A DNA stretch of 64,000 nucleotides from CAWIVH01 sp963839475 (GCA_963839475.1 CAWIVH010000019.1:1-64000), one strand, 5' to 3'; positions 9,108 through 18,550 are shown, counted from the first letter of the stretch. Notes: generated by a model from the letters alone, not told the origin. Translations and numbers: made by a program.

Positions 9108-9592
9108 AACAATCTCCTCCGCAAGAAGGATGTTCGACTATCCAATCAGCGATTGATATTGGTTTCAGCTGGCTCCTATTAGTTCAATACCTGACCATCA
9201 ATACTGAATGAAGAAACCGCCGGGCCACAGAGGGGAGTGTGGCAGTGAAGACTTTAACACGGAAATTCGGAGCCGGGTTAGCGAATTCCAATTTACCTCA
9301 TCGCCGTAGCAGGCCAAAACCTGATGACAAAACCATACTATTGACGGGTACCTTGGACGATGGTCCTGGAAAAATTCTTTCTCAAATAATGGGGAATCCA
9401 AAGACGCGGGCTTATGGCTCGGGAGGAATGTACTCGCGCCAAAACGAAATGCCACTTTAAAAAAGGTAACTCGGCTCGATCGGCGGCGTCCTTCGATAAT
9501 ATTAGGTTCGGACGCTGGTGCAATTCCGCAGGGGCCGGCGTCCCCTATGTAGTGAAACCATTTGCTACCATGAATTAATTTTCGGGCAAACC
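9108..9592. other. Intergenic, no gene seen
   Basis: About 485 bases. The part next to 9107 holds the ribosome binding site and presumably the promoter of the large secreted protein. A minus-strand open frame (9198-9683) overlaps the neighbouring oxidoreductase and reads like random sequence. Confidence 0.5.
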
Positions 9593-10963
9593 CTATACTA
9601 GCTTCCAGCCTTTGCGGTACTCGCGCTTGATGAAACGGTCCGCTTCGGGGGCATTCGGGCAGCGGAGTTTCTCCGGATCCCATTCAATCCTTTTGCCGAC
9701 CCGGAATGCGACGTTGCCCAGGTGATTGGCTTCCGTAAGCCAGCCCGAGTATTCGAAATCGCAGGTTGTCGGCCCCCCGGTCTTGCAGGCCTCGACCCAT
9801 TCCTTCTGCTGCCCTTTGGATGACGGGATGAAAGGGTCGGGTTTTTTAAAGCCGGCAAAATCCTTCTCGGGCAGGAGCACGTGCTTGCCATAATCCGACA
9901 GCAACATCCCCTTTTCACCAATAAACAGCGCTCCATTGGGCCAGGAAGGGATTTTGCCTTCCGCAATCGCGGGCGGCCTGTTGTCACCCTGATACCAGGT
10001 CATCTTTACCGCGGGCATATCTCCCCTGGGACCATATTCATAGGTAGCCTGCATGGAGGCGGGAGCGATCTCCGGGTGAGGCAGCGGCCCCGAGGCTTCA
10101 ATGGCAAGCGGCACCTTCAGTTTGAGAGCCCAGAAGGGCAGATCATTCCAGTGGCTGCCGAGATCCGACATAGTCCCGTTGCCGAAATCCCACCAGCGAT
10201 ACCACTTCGGCCCCGGGAAATAGACCTCATTGAACGGACGCTCGGGAGCCGGTCCCAGCCAGAGGTCCCAATTCAAGCCGGCGGGGATGGGCGAAGCTTC
10301 TTTCGGCCTCTCCTGGACAAAAACGATATCCTTGTTCTTCTTAGCTTCCTCTTCGTTTTTCTGCAAACCCCAGGCGCGCGACACCCAAACATGGACTTCG
10401 CGGACAGGACCGACGGCGCCGGTCTGGATCAGTTCCACGACCCGGCGATAGTTTTCGCCGGAATGGATCTGAATCCCCATCTGGGTGACAACCTTTGCTT
10501 TCTGAGCTTCCATACGGATGAGTCTGGCTTCCCAGATGTTGTGAGTGAGCGGCTTTTCGCAGTAGACGTGCTTCTTGAGCTTGAGGGCGGCAAGCGTGGA
10601 AAACGCATGCGTGTGTTCGCAGGTGCTGACGACGACCGCATCGAACTCCTTAGCGTGATCGAAAACGCGGCGGTAGTCGTTATATTTCCTGGCACTCGGA
10701 AAATTCCGCGCTGCTTTGTCGAGGTTCGGTTCAAACACGTCGCAGACCGCTACGATATTTTCCGTGGACACGTTCCGGGTGTTTTCGGCCCCTCGGCCTC
10801 CTGCCCCGATGATTGCGATGTTCAGCTTATTGTTCAAATCCCTGCCGCGGAGAAATGCCGGGGCGCCGGCGAGGGTTGCGCCGGCGGCAGCCGCCGTGAG
10901 GAACTGGCGTCGGGATGTTTTGGGGCTCAGGGGTTCCGAACCACGGCTTTCGCTCATACTCAC
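9593..10963 (-). CDS. Tat-exported Gfo/Idh/MocA family oxidoreductase
   Basis: A 456-residue NAD(P)-dependent sugar or cyclitol dehydrogenase-like protein. The N-terminus has a twin-arginine signal (SRRQFLTAAAAGATLAG, about residues 17-33), so the folded enzyme with its cofactor should reach the periplasm. The Rossmann glycine motif GAGGRG follows near residue 55, and the family signature CEKPLTHN near 130. The C-terminal half shows the alpha/beta dimer domain with DLGSHWNDLPFW. An acidobacterial periplasmic role in oxidising glycosides or 3-keto sugars is inferred from related proteins, not shown here. It stands alone on the minus strand. The substrate cannot be told from the sequence. Confidence 0.9.
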   Translation of the reverse strand: MSMSESRGSEPLSPKTSRRQFLTAAAAGATLAGAPAFLRGRDLNNKLNIAIIGAGGRGAENTRNVSTENIVAVCDVFEPNLDKAARNFPSARKYNDYRRVFDHAKEFDAVVVSTCEHTHAFSTLAALKLKKHVYCEKPLTHNIWEARLIRMEAQKAKVVTQMGIQIHSGENYRRVVELIQTGAVGPVREVHVWVSRAWGLQKNEEEAKKNKDIVFVQERPKEASPIPAGLNWDLWLGPAPERPFNEVYFPGPKWYRWWDFGNGTMSDLGSHWNDLPFWALKLKVPLAIEASGPLPHPEIAPASMQATYEYGPRGDMPAVKMTWYQGDNRPPAIAEGKIPSWPNGALFIGEKGMLLSDYGKHVLLPEKDFAGFKKPDPFIPSSKGQQKEWVEACKTGGPTTCDFEYSGWLTEANHLGNVAFRVGKRIEWDPEKLRCPNAPEADRFIKREYRKGWKLV

Positions 10964-11044
10964 CTCCAGGGATTGTATTCAGGTCGGAACCTTTGTAGCA
11001 CACTTTCAGCCTTCAATCATCGCTGATCATACCGCACTCGGCGC

Positions 11045-11233
11045 CTATGGAAGAATGCGTCCATAAATCAGCCAATGATAGATGACGTAAAACCAGCTGA
11101 AGAACGCGTGGATGAGCGCCCACATTATGCTGTGATTGACCTTCCAGCTCAGCAGCGCCGCCAGAACGGCGCCTATGCTGCCGAAAATGCCTCCTCCACA
11201 ACACCCGCAGCCTTTTTTCGATTCTTCTGACAT
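11045..11233 (-). CDS. Small cysteine-rich membrane protein
   Basis: A 62-residue protein from the ATG at 11231-11233. I prefer this start over an upstream one at 11296 because the extension reads poorly; AGGAG lies about 12 bases before the ATG, somewhat far. The N-terminus is charged and then has a KKGCGCCGGG cluster. Two hydrophobic stretches follow (about 17-31 and 38-57), the second rich in aromatic residues (WFYVIYHWLIYG). The layout fits the small two-helix inner-membrane proteins with a conserved WFYVIY-like segment found in many Gram-negative bacteria, whose function is unknown. The CxCC group could bind metal. Confidence 0.6.
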   Translation of the reverse strand: MSEESKKGCGCCGGGIFGSIGAVLAALLSWKVNHSIMWALIHAFFSWFYVIYHWLIYGRILP

Positions 11234-11508
11234 GTGAATCCGCGGCTCCTGACTCCCGCACCGCTTCCCGGTGAAGGTGATTTGGTCCCACATCACTATA
11301 CTTGTCCGATGGATGATTTATTCCCGCTCATGATTCCTCAGTGTAATATTTTCCCGCAAATTCGGCATTCGGAGTCGAATGAAATTTGGGCGGAACGGAG
11401 GGAACTCGGGTTAAACTCCCATTGGAAAAACCGGGCCGGTTGACATGAATGCATCCCGACTGGAGCTGGTTCTTGGGCGATCCAAAGCCCGGTAAGGAGG
11501 AAGAGGAG

Positions 11509-12009
11509 ATGTACAGGAAAATCGAGGATTTCGAGGCAGACTGGGCACACGAAGGCGAAAGCACGGTCAAGATGCTCGCTAATTTGACCGACGAATCATT
11601 GAAGCAGAAGGTATCCCCGGAGGGCAGGTCATTGGGATTTCTCGCCTGGCATCTCGTAGTGTCCCTCGGGATGGCGGCGGAAGCGGGTCTCCCGCTGGAA
11701 ATACCAGGCGACTCTGGCAACCAGCCGCCGACGGAAGCCGCCACCATCAAGAATGCCTATGAGAAACAAGCCGCGGAAATGATGGCTTCCCTCAAAAAGA
11801 ATTGGAAGGACGAAAACCTGCTCGAAGAAGTTCCAATGTACGGCATGACCTGGACACGCGGGTATGCTCTTCTCGCCATGGTGAAGCATCAGGCCCATCA
11901 TCGCGGCCAAATGACTGTGCTGATGCGACAGGCCGGTATTGCCGTCCCGGGTGCCTACGGCCCATCCAAAGAGGAGTGGGCAGCGATGGGAATGGAAGCA
12001 CTTCCCTGA
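11509..12009 (+). CDS. DinB family protein
   Basis: A 166-residue four-helix bundle protein. I start it at the ATG at 11509 because AAGGAGGAAGAGG sits directly before it; an in-frame ATG at 11449 has no such site. Metal-binding histidines typical of the DinB/YfiT fold are visible: WHL in the second helix and HQAHHRGQM near the C-terminus. Members are metal-dependent and several act in thiol transfer or as damage-induced proteins, but most are uncharacterised. The closest label is DUF664/DinB-2. It is followed 35 bases later by the UroD-like gene on the same strand, so co-transcription is likely. Confidence 0.85.
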   Translation: MYRKIEDFEADWAHEGESTVKMLANLTDESLKQKVSPEGRSLGFLAWHLVVSLGMAAEAGLPLEIPGDSGNQPPTEAATIKNAYEKQAAEMMASLKKNWKDENLLEEVPMYGMTWTRGYALLAMVKHQAHHRGQMTVLMRQAGIAVPGAYGPSKEEWAAMGMEALP

Positions 12010-12044
12010 GAATCCATCGCCGCCAAGGAAAGTGCTGAGAAAAG

Positions 12045-13091
12045 ATGAATTCAATGATCCCGCGTGAAAGGGTCCTGGCAGCATTGCGTCACGAAAAGCC
12101 GGACCGGATTCCGGTGGACTTTTGGGCTGAACCGCCGACATTGAGGCGGCTCCTGGAATACCTGGGACACGATGATTCTGAGCGGTTGCTGGGCGAGCTG
12201 CGAGTGGATTTCCGGCGCCTGGAAGCGGTTGCCCCGCCCGATCTCACCGCCGGCAACGGCGTGTACCAGAATTTCTGGGGAGAGCGATTCATCTACCGGA
12301 AGACATCCTGGGGCCCGATCAGGGAAGATATCAAGGGCGCGCTCTGGTCCGCCGATACCTTCGAGGATATTGAATTGTTTCCCTGGCCGTCACCCGACTG
12401 CATTGACCGGTCGAAGCTTTCAGACCAGTGCCGGAGCCACCCCGAGCATGCGCTGCTTTATGGGTTTGCCGATGTCTGGCAACGTCCGGCACTCGTGCGG
12501 GGATGGGAAGGGATGTTCATGGATATGGCCGAACGGCCCGATTGGGTGCATTACCTTTGCCGCAAATTCACAGATTTTTATCGCGAAGATTACACCCGGG
12601 CGGCAGAAATTACAGGGGGCCGAATTGACCTTTATCTCCTTGTCAGCGACCTCGGCAGCCAGCGCGGACCGCTGATTTCCCTGCCCATGTTCCGGGAATT
12701 TGTCGCTCCCTACCTGAAAGAAATGATCGACCTTATCCATGGTTTAGGGGGCAAAGTGCTTTTTCACAGTTGCGGCGCCATTCACCGCTTCATCCCGGTA
12801 TTGATCGGGCTTGGCGTGGACCTTCTGGACCCCATTCAGCCAACATGCCCCGAAATGATGCCGGAAATCCTGAATGCAAGATTCGGAGGTCAGATATCAT
12901 TCCATGGCGGGATTGACATGCAGGAACTGCTACCCAAGGGAACACCCGAACAGATAGCCGCCGAAACAAAACGCTATTGCGAAACCCTTGGAGAACGCGG
13001 CGGTTATATACTGGCGCCGGCTCACCTCTTCCAGCCGGACGTCCCGCCCGAAAACATCCTCGCGGTTTATTCACCTGCGATCGACGCCTGA
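12045..13091 (+). CDS. Uroporphyrinogen decarboxylase-like protein (UroD/MtaA superfamily)
   Basis: A 348-residue TIM-barrel protein beginning MIPRERVLAALRHEKPDRIPVDFW, the usual start of the methyltransferase-like branch of the UroD superfamily. The block LFHSCGAIHRFIP supplies the His and Cys that bind zinc in MtaA/CmuA-type methylcobamide:CoM methyltransferases. HGGIDMQELLPKGTPEQI follows, as in that branch. True HemE has an N-terminal RQAGRY motif, which is absent. A role in heme synthesis is therefore unlikely, and methyl transfer or demethylation is more plausible. No corrinoid protein gene is nearby. It probably shares a transcript with the upstream DinB gene. Confidence 0.85.
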   Translation: MNSMIPRERVLAALRHEKPDRIPVDFWAEPPTLRRLLEYLGHDDSERLLGELRVDFRRLEAVAPPDLTAGNGVYQNFWGERFIYRKTSWGPIREDIKGALWSADTFEDIELFPWPSPDCIDRSKLSDQCRSHPEHALLYGFADVWQRPALVRGWEGMFMDMAERPDWVHYLCRKFTDFYREDYTRAAEITGGRIDLYLLVSDLGSQRGPLISLPMFREFVAPYLKEMIDLIHGLGGKVLFHSCGAIHRFIPVLIGLGVDLLDPIQPTCPEMMPEILNARFGGQISFHGGIDMQELLPKGTPEQIAAETKRYCETLGERGGYILAPAHLFQPDVPPENILAVYSPAIDA

Positions 13092-13290
13092 ATCAAAGAT
13101 AACCTCAAGACTGTCTTTTCGCCCTGCGAGATTCCCCCTAAAAGTAATAAGAGGGTGCCGGTTGCAGATCGAAACCCAATGATTCGCTAATCAAGCCAAT
13201 TCTCGTTCCACGTGTTTGCACGATATTCGTTTTGGGATCGTCTCACCTTTCAGGAGCCGGTGTCCGCGTCAGACCGCTGAAGGTCCCAGG

Positions 13291-14385
13291 TTACCGCTTC
13301 AAGCGGAACAGCCGGACTTCGTGGGCGCCATTCGGCTTTTCGACCTCTGCATAAACCCAGACTTCATTCCCCACATGCATCCAATGAGAATAGCGCCAGG
13401 TGCGAAAACTCGGGCTGGGCGTTGTGCTGATGACAAGCGGCGAATTCGGGGTTAGATCCGTTATGTGTTGCAGGTCGAAAGTGAAGCCAAGACCCGTGGC
13501 AATCTGGTACACAGGATCCTTCCAGGTCACTGAAGATCCCTCATAGATAAACAGGTATCCGGGCCCGAGGGGGAGAACGCTGGCCGGGCGGATAAAGAAA
13601 TCGTGCCATCCCGACAGGCTCATCAACGATTCGTTCGGATGGGCCGGCGATTCCCATTTTTCACCGTCCGGACTTATGAAGTGGAACAGCCGCTCCGAGC
13701 TGCGGAACTGCCCGATTACAAAACAGTGATACTTCCCTTCGGCAAAAAGGACGACCGGATCCTTGTACCCGTCGACCCGCACCTCGGCCGGCTCTTTTGC
13801 GGGTGAAACCTGAATCACCGGATGCACCGAGGATGCCGCAAATTTTTCCGGATGGTCCACGTCGTCGAATTTGAGAATCGCCCACGGCCCTTCTTTCCAC
13901 GGGCCGCACGCATAAAGCTTGAAATTTCCGGTCACCGGATCACGCAGAATGGATGGCCGCTCAAAACCGGGTATAGGCACATCGGTGCGCAAAATCGAGT
14001 GAGCCTTCTGAAAGCTGCGGCCGTCCGGACTGCGCAGGATGCGGATTTCATAGCCACGCCTGCCGCGGGGCCCTTCTGCAGTCCTCATTCGGCACGCGAG
14101 CCAAAACACCCCCTCACCGTCCCGGACGACTGAAGGGGCTCCTGCCCACCAGTCTGCTTCGTCTTTGTCAGGTCCAAGGACCACATCGTAGGATTCGAAT
14201 TTTTGCGGTATCCCGCCGAAATCGCCCCGCACCTGAGGATCTATCGTACGAACGGCTTCCTGGGCGTGCAACGCCGCGGAAGGATGACTCTGGTACAACA
14301 GAAAATGGAACAATATCCCTGAGAATCCAATCATAACGAATTTTGAGCCGTGCCGGCCACAGCAGTCGCTTTTGCCCAAATTCAT
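13291..14385 (-). CDS. Secreted five-bladed beta-propeller, GH32/GH43-like
   Basis: A 364-residue exported protein. The start at 14385 is chosen because GGAGG lies five to six bases upstream; an in-frame ATG ten codons earlier lacks a site. A hydrophobic segment after the basic N-terminus (FVMIGFSGILFHFLLYQSH) should act as a signal peptide or anchor. The body repeats motifs of the GH32/43/68 fold: WWAGAPSVVRDGEGVFWLACR, RPSILRDPVTGNFKLYA, YKDPVVLFAEGKYHCFV and FIRPASVLPLGPGYLFIY. An acidic residue in the third motif (YKDPVV) matches the usual pattern. I cannot name the linkage cut, and it could be a non-catalytic glycan-binding relative. Confidence 0.65.
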   Translation of the reverse strand: MNLGKSDCCGRHGSKFVMIGFSGILFHFLLYQSHPSAALHAQEAVRTIDPQVRGDFGGIPQKFESYDVVLGPDKDEADWWAGAPSVVRDGEGVFWLACRMRTAEGPRGRRGYEIRILRSPDGRSFQKAHSILRTDVPIPGFERPSILRDPVTGNFKLYACGPWKEGPWAILKFDDVDHPEKFAASSVHPVIQVSPAKEPAEVRVDGYKDPVVLFAEGKYHCFVIGQFRSSERLFHFISPDGEKWESPAHPNESLMSLSGWHDFFIRPASVLPLGPGYLFIYEGSSVTWKDPVYQIATGLGFTFDLQHITDLTPNSPLVISTTPSPSFRTWRYSHWMHVGNEVWVYAEVEKPNGAHEVRLFRLKR

Positions 14386-14590
14386 AAAAACCTCCGGTCG
14401 GATGATCGCATCCAAATCACTTTTGTCTCAACTACTTTAAGTGAAAGAACCATGAAACTGTGCCCGTCCCTCGATTCAAGATTCCTCCGCAACCTGGTGT
14501 AGACGCGATAATTCTTTTTTGCGTAGAATGAGGCTCGTCAACATCAACAGGCGCCGTTTGAACATGGGCCTAAAATCCAAGGGGAATAAA

Positions 14591-15658
14591 ATGTTTCGAT
14601 CCCTCTCGAGCAACCGAACGCCTTTGCCGCCGACCATCCCCGAGTTCGGAAGAAGAAAGTTCCTGGAATTTGTTGCCGGGGCGGCCATCCTCGGGGTGGA
14701 GTCACGAGCAGATTCCCCGGCGATCCAGACAGTGCTCGGTGAAATCCAGCCGAAGGAACTCGGTCTCACCCTGATGCACGAGCACGTCCTCGTCGATTTC
14801 ATCGGCGCCGACAAAATCGAGCAGGGCCGCTACTCCCCGGATGAAGCCTTCAATACGGCGCTCCCACATCTATTAAGCGTGCGCAAGCGGGGCTGCCGAT
14901 CGCTGGTGGAATGCACGCCGGCCTACATTGGGCGGGACCCGGTTTTGCTGCGACGCCTGTCCAAGGCAAGCGGTCTTCACATCATCACCAATACCGGCTA
15001 TTACGCCGCCGGCGGAAACAAGTACATTCCCTCCCATGCCTTTACGGAAAGTGCCGAGGACCTGGCCCGCCGCTGGACTTCCGAGTTCCATCAAGGCATC
15101 GCCGGCTCCGGGATCAGACCGGGGTTGATCAAAATCGGAGTCGACCGGGGGCCTTTATCGGAGATCGGACGAAAGCTGGCGCGTGCCGCTGCCATGACTC
15201 ATCGGCGGACGGGCCTCTCGATTGCCTCCCACACGGGTGATGGAATTGCCGCGATCGAGCAACTGGATATCCTTGAAAAAGAAGGCGTCTCAGCTTCCGC
15301 TTTCATCTGGGTGCATGCTCAAAACGAAAAACAGGCGGAAATCCATTTGCAGGTGGCTGGGCGTGGGGCCTGGCTCGAATTCGATGGGATATCGCCCGCG
15401 ACGGCGAAACGCCATGCAGAGCTTGTTTTCATGATAGTCGAAAAGCGCTTTGGCCGGCAGGTCCTGGTTTCGATGGATGCCGGCTGGTATCACGTTGGGG
15501 AAGCCGGAGGAGGGAATTATCGCGGCTACACTTCGCTTTTCGAGGATTTTCTGCCGGCCCTGCACGATCGAGGCGTTGACGAACAGCTCACGGCCGAACT
15601 GCTGAGCGAAAATCCCCGGCGCGCTCTTCAGCCATCGATCAAGCCTGCGAAAAAATAG
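14591..15658 (+). CDS. Tat-exported phosphotriesterase-family hydrolase
   Basis: A 355-residue amidohydrolase of the PTE family (aryldialkylphosphatases and phosphotriesterase-like lactonases). The start at 14591 follows AAGGGGAATAAA; earlier in-frame ATGs lack such a site. A twin-arginine signal (GRRKFLEFVAGAAILG) indicates periplasmic export. The binuclear metal site begins with the HxH pair in LTLMHEHVLVDF. GLIKIGVDRGPLSEIGRKL carries a conserved Lys that would be the carbamylated bridge residue, then ASHTGDG and FIWVHAQNE supply histidines, and SMDAGW the final aspartate. In this setting a lactonase acting on sugar lactones made by the neighbouring oxidoreductase is plausible, but that is inference. 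Confidence 0.85.
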   Translation: MFRSLSSNRTPLPPTIPEFGRRKFLEFVAGAAILGVESRADSPAIQTVLGEIQPKELGLTLMHEHVLVDFIGADKIEQGRYSPDEAFNTALPHLLSVRKRGCRSLVECTPAYIGRDPVLLRRLSKASGLHIITNTGYYAAGGNKYIPSHAFTESAEDLARRWTSEFHQGIAGSGIRPGLIKIGVDRGPLSEIGRKLARAAAMTHRRTGLSIASHTGDGIAAIEQLDILEKEGVSASAFIWVHAQNEKQAEIHLQVAGRGAWLEFDGISPATAKRHAELVFMIVEKRFGRQVLVSMDAGWYHVGEAGGGNYRGYTSLFEDFLPALHDRGVDEQLTAELLSENPRRALQPSIKPAKK

Positions 15659-15824
15659 AGATTCCCCCATCTATCCCATCCTGCAGCTCGCTTTCACGGC
15701 GCCGCGCCTGCTGATGAACAAAGTGCGGCGCCCCATTTTTGCCGGCAACCATCCAAGCCCTGGATCCTGTGCTATACTCGGGCTCCGTTCGACACCAAAA
15801 ATGAAGAGAAATGCGGAGGGAATT

Positions 15825-17168
15825 ATGGATCGTCGACGATTTCTTCAGAGCGGATTCGCAGGCTTCGCCTGGTCGGCTGCAAGCCGTTACGCGCCTTGCT
15901 TTGCTGATCAGAAACCCGTTCGCGTAGGCCTCATCGGCTGTGGCTGGTATGGCAAATCCGATCTCTTCCGACTCCTGCAGGTGGCCCCGGTCGAGGTCGT
16001 CTCCCTTTGCGATGTCGACAAAAAAACCTTGGAGGAATGCGCCGAACTGGTGTCTCAGAAGCAGGCTTCGAAGAAAAAACCGCGCATCTACAACGATTAC
16101 CGCACCATGCTGAAAGAGAAAGACCTGGACATGGTGGAAATCGCCACCCCGGATCACTGGCACGCGTTGCCGCTGGTTGAGGCCGTGAAAAGCGGGGCCG
16201 ACGTTTACCTGCAAAAGCCGATATGCGTGGACGTGGTTGAAGGACAGGCGATGCTCGCGGCTGCGAGGAAATACCGGCGCGTGGTTCAAATCGGGACCCA
16301 GCGCCGCAGCACGCCGCACCTCATTGAAGCCCGCGATCTCGTTCGCGAGGGAAAGCTGGGAACCATCGGCCACGTCGAAATTTACTCCTACGGCATGGGC
16401 CGGCCCCTGGTGACTCAACCCGCAGCGGTGCCTGAAAACCTTGACTGGGACTTCTGGGTGGGCCCCGCACCCAAGCTGCCCTACAGCCCGGAGGCTTATC
16501 GCAATTGGCGCGCATTCATGGAATACGGCAACGGCACACTCGGCGACATGGGTATCCACATGTTCGATATGGTGCGCTGGTTCATGGGGCTTGGCTGGCC
16601 GAAAAAGATTTCCTCGTTCGGAGGCATCCGCGTGTTTAAAGGCGGGAGTTCGAACATCAACGATTCCCAAACCGCCATGTTCGAATTCGACAACCTCACG
16701 GTCGTCTGGCAGCACCGGCGTTTCGGCTCTGCGCCCGATCCCGGATATACATGGGGCGCCACACTGTACGGCGATAAGGCGACTCTCAAGGCGGGAGTCA
16801 TGGGTTACGACTTCATTCCCCTGGCCAAAGGAGAAAAGCCGGTCCACAAGGATGTCACCTATGAGTTGGAACAGTACCCCGAAGATAAAACCGAGCCGCG
16901 TCTTGAAAAACATTGCGCCCCTGCCATCAGGGGTCATATGAAAGACCTGCTGGCCAATATGGCATCGCGCGGCCGCCCCGTCGCCGACATTGAAGAGGGT
17001 TACATTTCCTCGGCTTGTTGCATCCTGGCAAATATTTCTGTCCAATTGGGGCGGACGATCGCATGGGACCCGCAGAAAGGGACGGTTTCTGGCGACGAAG
17101 AAGCCAACCGGCTGCTGCGGCGGCCTTATCGCAAGCCATGGGCTCACCCGGAAGTGAAAACCGTCTGA
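15825..17168 (+). CDS. Tat-exported Gfo/Idh/MocA family oxidoreductase
   Basis: A 447-residue protein. The start at 15825 has GCGGAGGGAATT before it, and the Tat signal DRRRFLQSGFAGFAW begins immediately, so longer upstream starts are rejected. The Rossmann motif GLIGCGWYG and the family signature LQKPICVDV are present (QKP in place of the usual EKP). TPDHWHALP and GDMGIHMFDMVRWFM match the sugar-binding half. It lies 166 bases after the phosphotriesterase-like gene and 62 bases before rhaA, all on the plus strand. A shared role in deoxysugar or rhamnose use is therefore likely. Substrate and cofactor specificity cannot be read from sequence. Confidence 0.9.
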   Translation: MDRRRFLQSGFAGFAWSAASRYAPCFADQKPVRVGLIGCGWYGKSDLFRLLQVAPVEVVSLCDVDKKTLEECAELVSQKQASKKKPRIYNDYRTMLKEKDLDMVEIATPDHWHALPLVEAVKSGADVYLQKPICVDVVEGQAMLAAARKYRRVVQIGTQRRSTPHLIEARDLVREGKLGTIGHVEIYSYGMGRPLVTQPAAVPENLDWDFWVGPAPKLPYSPEAYRNWRAFMEYGNGTLGDMGIHMFDMVRWFMGLGWPKKISSFGGIRVFKGGSSNINDSQTAMFEFDNLTVVWQHRRFGSAPDPGYTWGATLYGDKATLKAGVMGYDFIPLAKGEKPVHKDVTYELEQYPEDKTEPRLEKHCAPAIRGHMKDLLANMASRGRPVADIEEGYISSACCILANISVQLGRTIAWDPQKGTVSGDEEANRLLRRPYRKPWAHPEVKTV

Positions 17169-17230
17169 ACGATTCCGGGCGAAGCATCTGAATTAGCGGA
17201 GAACATACGAAGATCGCGAGAGAACAGCCT

Positions 17231-18493
17231 ATGCTCAGGAACCGAATTGAATCAGCCTACAAGCTGGCGAAAAGCCGGTACGCAGAACTCGGGATCAGCA
17301 CCGAAGCCGCCCTTCAGCGGCTGGCGGCCATTGAAATCTCGCTGCAATGCTGGCAGGGGGATGACGTCGGTGGATTTGAAAACCTCGGTACGGGACTTAC
17401 GGGCGGAATCGCCGCGACCGGGAACTATCCCGGGAAAGCCGCAACTCCCTCGGAATTGCGCCAGGATGCGGAGAAGGCGTTTTCGCTGATCCCGGGAAAA
17501 CACCGGTTCAACCTGCACGCCTTCTATGGCGAATTCGCGGGCCGGAAAGTAGATCGGGACGAAATCGAGCCCGGACATTTCGAGGGATGGATTCAATGGG
17601 CCAGAGCGCTTGGCATCGGTCTGGATTTCAACCCGACCTTTTTCTCCCACCCGCTGGCGGCCGACGGCTTCACCCTCTCGCATCCGGATAAAGCGGTGCG
17701 GAAGTTCTGGATCAATCACGGCATCGCCTGCCGCAAGATCGGCGCCGTCATGGGAAAGTCGCTCTCAACTCCCTGCATCATCAACCACTGGATCCCCGAT
17801 GGATTCAAGGACACCCCGGCCGACCGGAAAGGGCCGCGCGAACGGCTCGAGCACTCGTTGGACGCTATGCTGAAAGAAAGGATGCAGTATCGCTGGCTTC
17901 GGGACGCGGTGGAGGGGAAGCTGTTCGGCATCGGCTGCGAGAGCTACACCGTTGGTTCCCACGAGTTTTACCTGGGATATGCTGTCAGGCATGGAACGCT
18001 CTACACGCTTGATTCAGGGCATTATCACCCGACCGAAACCATCGCCGACAAGATTTCGTCGGTCTTCCCCTTCGTCCGCGAAATCCTGCTTCATGTCAGC
18101 CGAGGCGTGCGATGGGACAGCGACCACGTGGTCGTATTCAACGACGACCTTCAATCCATAGCCCTCGAACTTGTCCGCGGCGACTACCTCCCGCGCACCC
18201 ATATTGGACTTGATTTTTTCGACGCCAGCATCAACCGCATCGCGGCCTGGGTCATCGGCACACGCAACATGATCAAAGCCCTGCTGCTGGCCCTGCTCGA
18301 GCCGGCCGAGCGCCTGCGCGAACTGGAGCTCGAACGGGACTACACCAGCCGCCTCGCCCTGATGGAAGAGTTGAAAACCATGCCCTTCGGCGCCGTGTGG
18401 GATTACTACTGCGAGTTGCAGGGCGTCCCGGCAGGTATGGGATGGCTTGCCGAGGTAAAAAATTACGAGCGGGAAATCCTGAGCCGGAGGTAA
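17231..18493 (+). CDS. rhaA: L-rhamnose isomerase
   Basis: A 420-residue cytoplasmic enzyme, close in length to E. coli RhaA (419), converting L-rhamnose to L-rhamnulose. The family blocks are intact: CWQGDDVGGFE near the N-terminus, GKHRFNLHAFYGE, GLDFNPTFFSHP, and the metal-site regions GCESYTVGSHEFYLGYA, LDSGHYHPTE and RWDSDHVVVFNDD. The C-terminus LDFFDASINRIAAWVIG is typical. No rhamnulokinase or aldolase gene is in the window. It follows the Gfo/Idh/MocA gene by 62 bases and probably shares its transcript, placing that exported oxidoreductase near rhamnose or rhamnoside metabolism. Confidence 0.95.
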   Translation: MLRNRIESAYKLAKSRYAELGISTEAALQRLAAIEISLQCWQGDDVGGFENLGTGLTGGIAATGNYPGKAATPSELRQDAEKAFSLIPGKHRFNLHAFYGEFAGRKVDRDEIEPGHFEGWIQWARALGIGLDFNPTFFSHPLAADGFTLSHPDKAVRKFWINHGIACRKIGAVMGKSLSTPCIINHWIPDGFKDTPADRKGPRERLEHSLDAMLKERMQYRWLRDAVEGKLFGIGCESYTVGSHEFYLGYAVRHGTLYTLDSGHYHPTETIADKISSVFPFVREILLHVSRGVRWDSDHVVVFNDDLQSIALELVRGDYLPRTHIGLDFFDASINRIAAWVIGTRNMIKALLLALLEPAERLRELELERDYTSRLALMEELKTMPFGAVWDYYCELQGVPAGMGWLAEVKNYEREILSRR

Positions 18494-18534
18494 AAAAGGC
18501 GAGGCACAGAAAGCCTGGCGTTCTCTGTGCCTCG
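18492..18534 (-). terminator. Rho-independent terminator of the M28 peptidase gene
   Basis: An 11-bp perfect stem (CGAGGCACAGA with TCTGTGCCTCG, 18500-18510 and 18524-18534) has a 13-base loop. Read on the minus strand it is followed by CCTTTTTTA. It lies just past the stop of the leftward M28 gene and just past the end of rhaA on the other strand. Confidence 0.85.
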
Positions 18535-18550
18535 ATGGTGAGCTCGCAAG

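Noticed and set aside
9198..9683. 161-codon minus-strand frame between the large secreted protein and the oxidoreductase
   Set aside because: It overlaps the end of a real gene, has no ribosome binding site and reads like random sequence.
9881..11026. Long open frame opposite the Tat-exported oxidoreductase (381 codons)
   Set aside because: It is the shadow of a clearly homologous gene on the minus strand and contains no family motif.
15639..17147. 502-codon open frame opposite the second Gfo/Idh/MocA gene
   Set aside because: The plus-strand gene has a Tat signal, Rossmann motif and ribosome binding site; the antisense frame has none.
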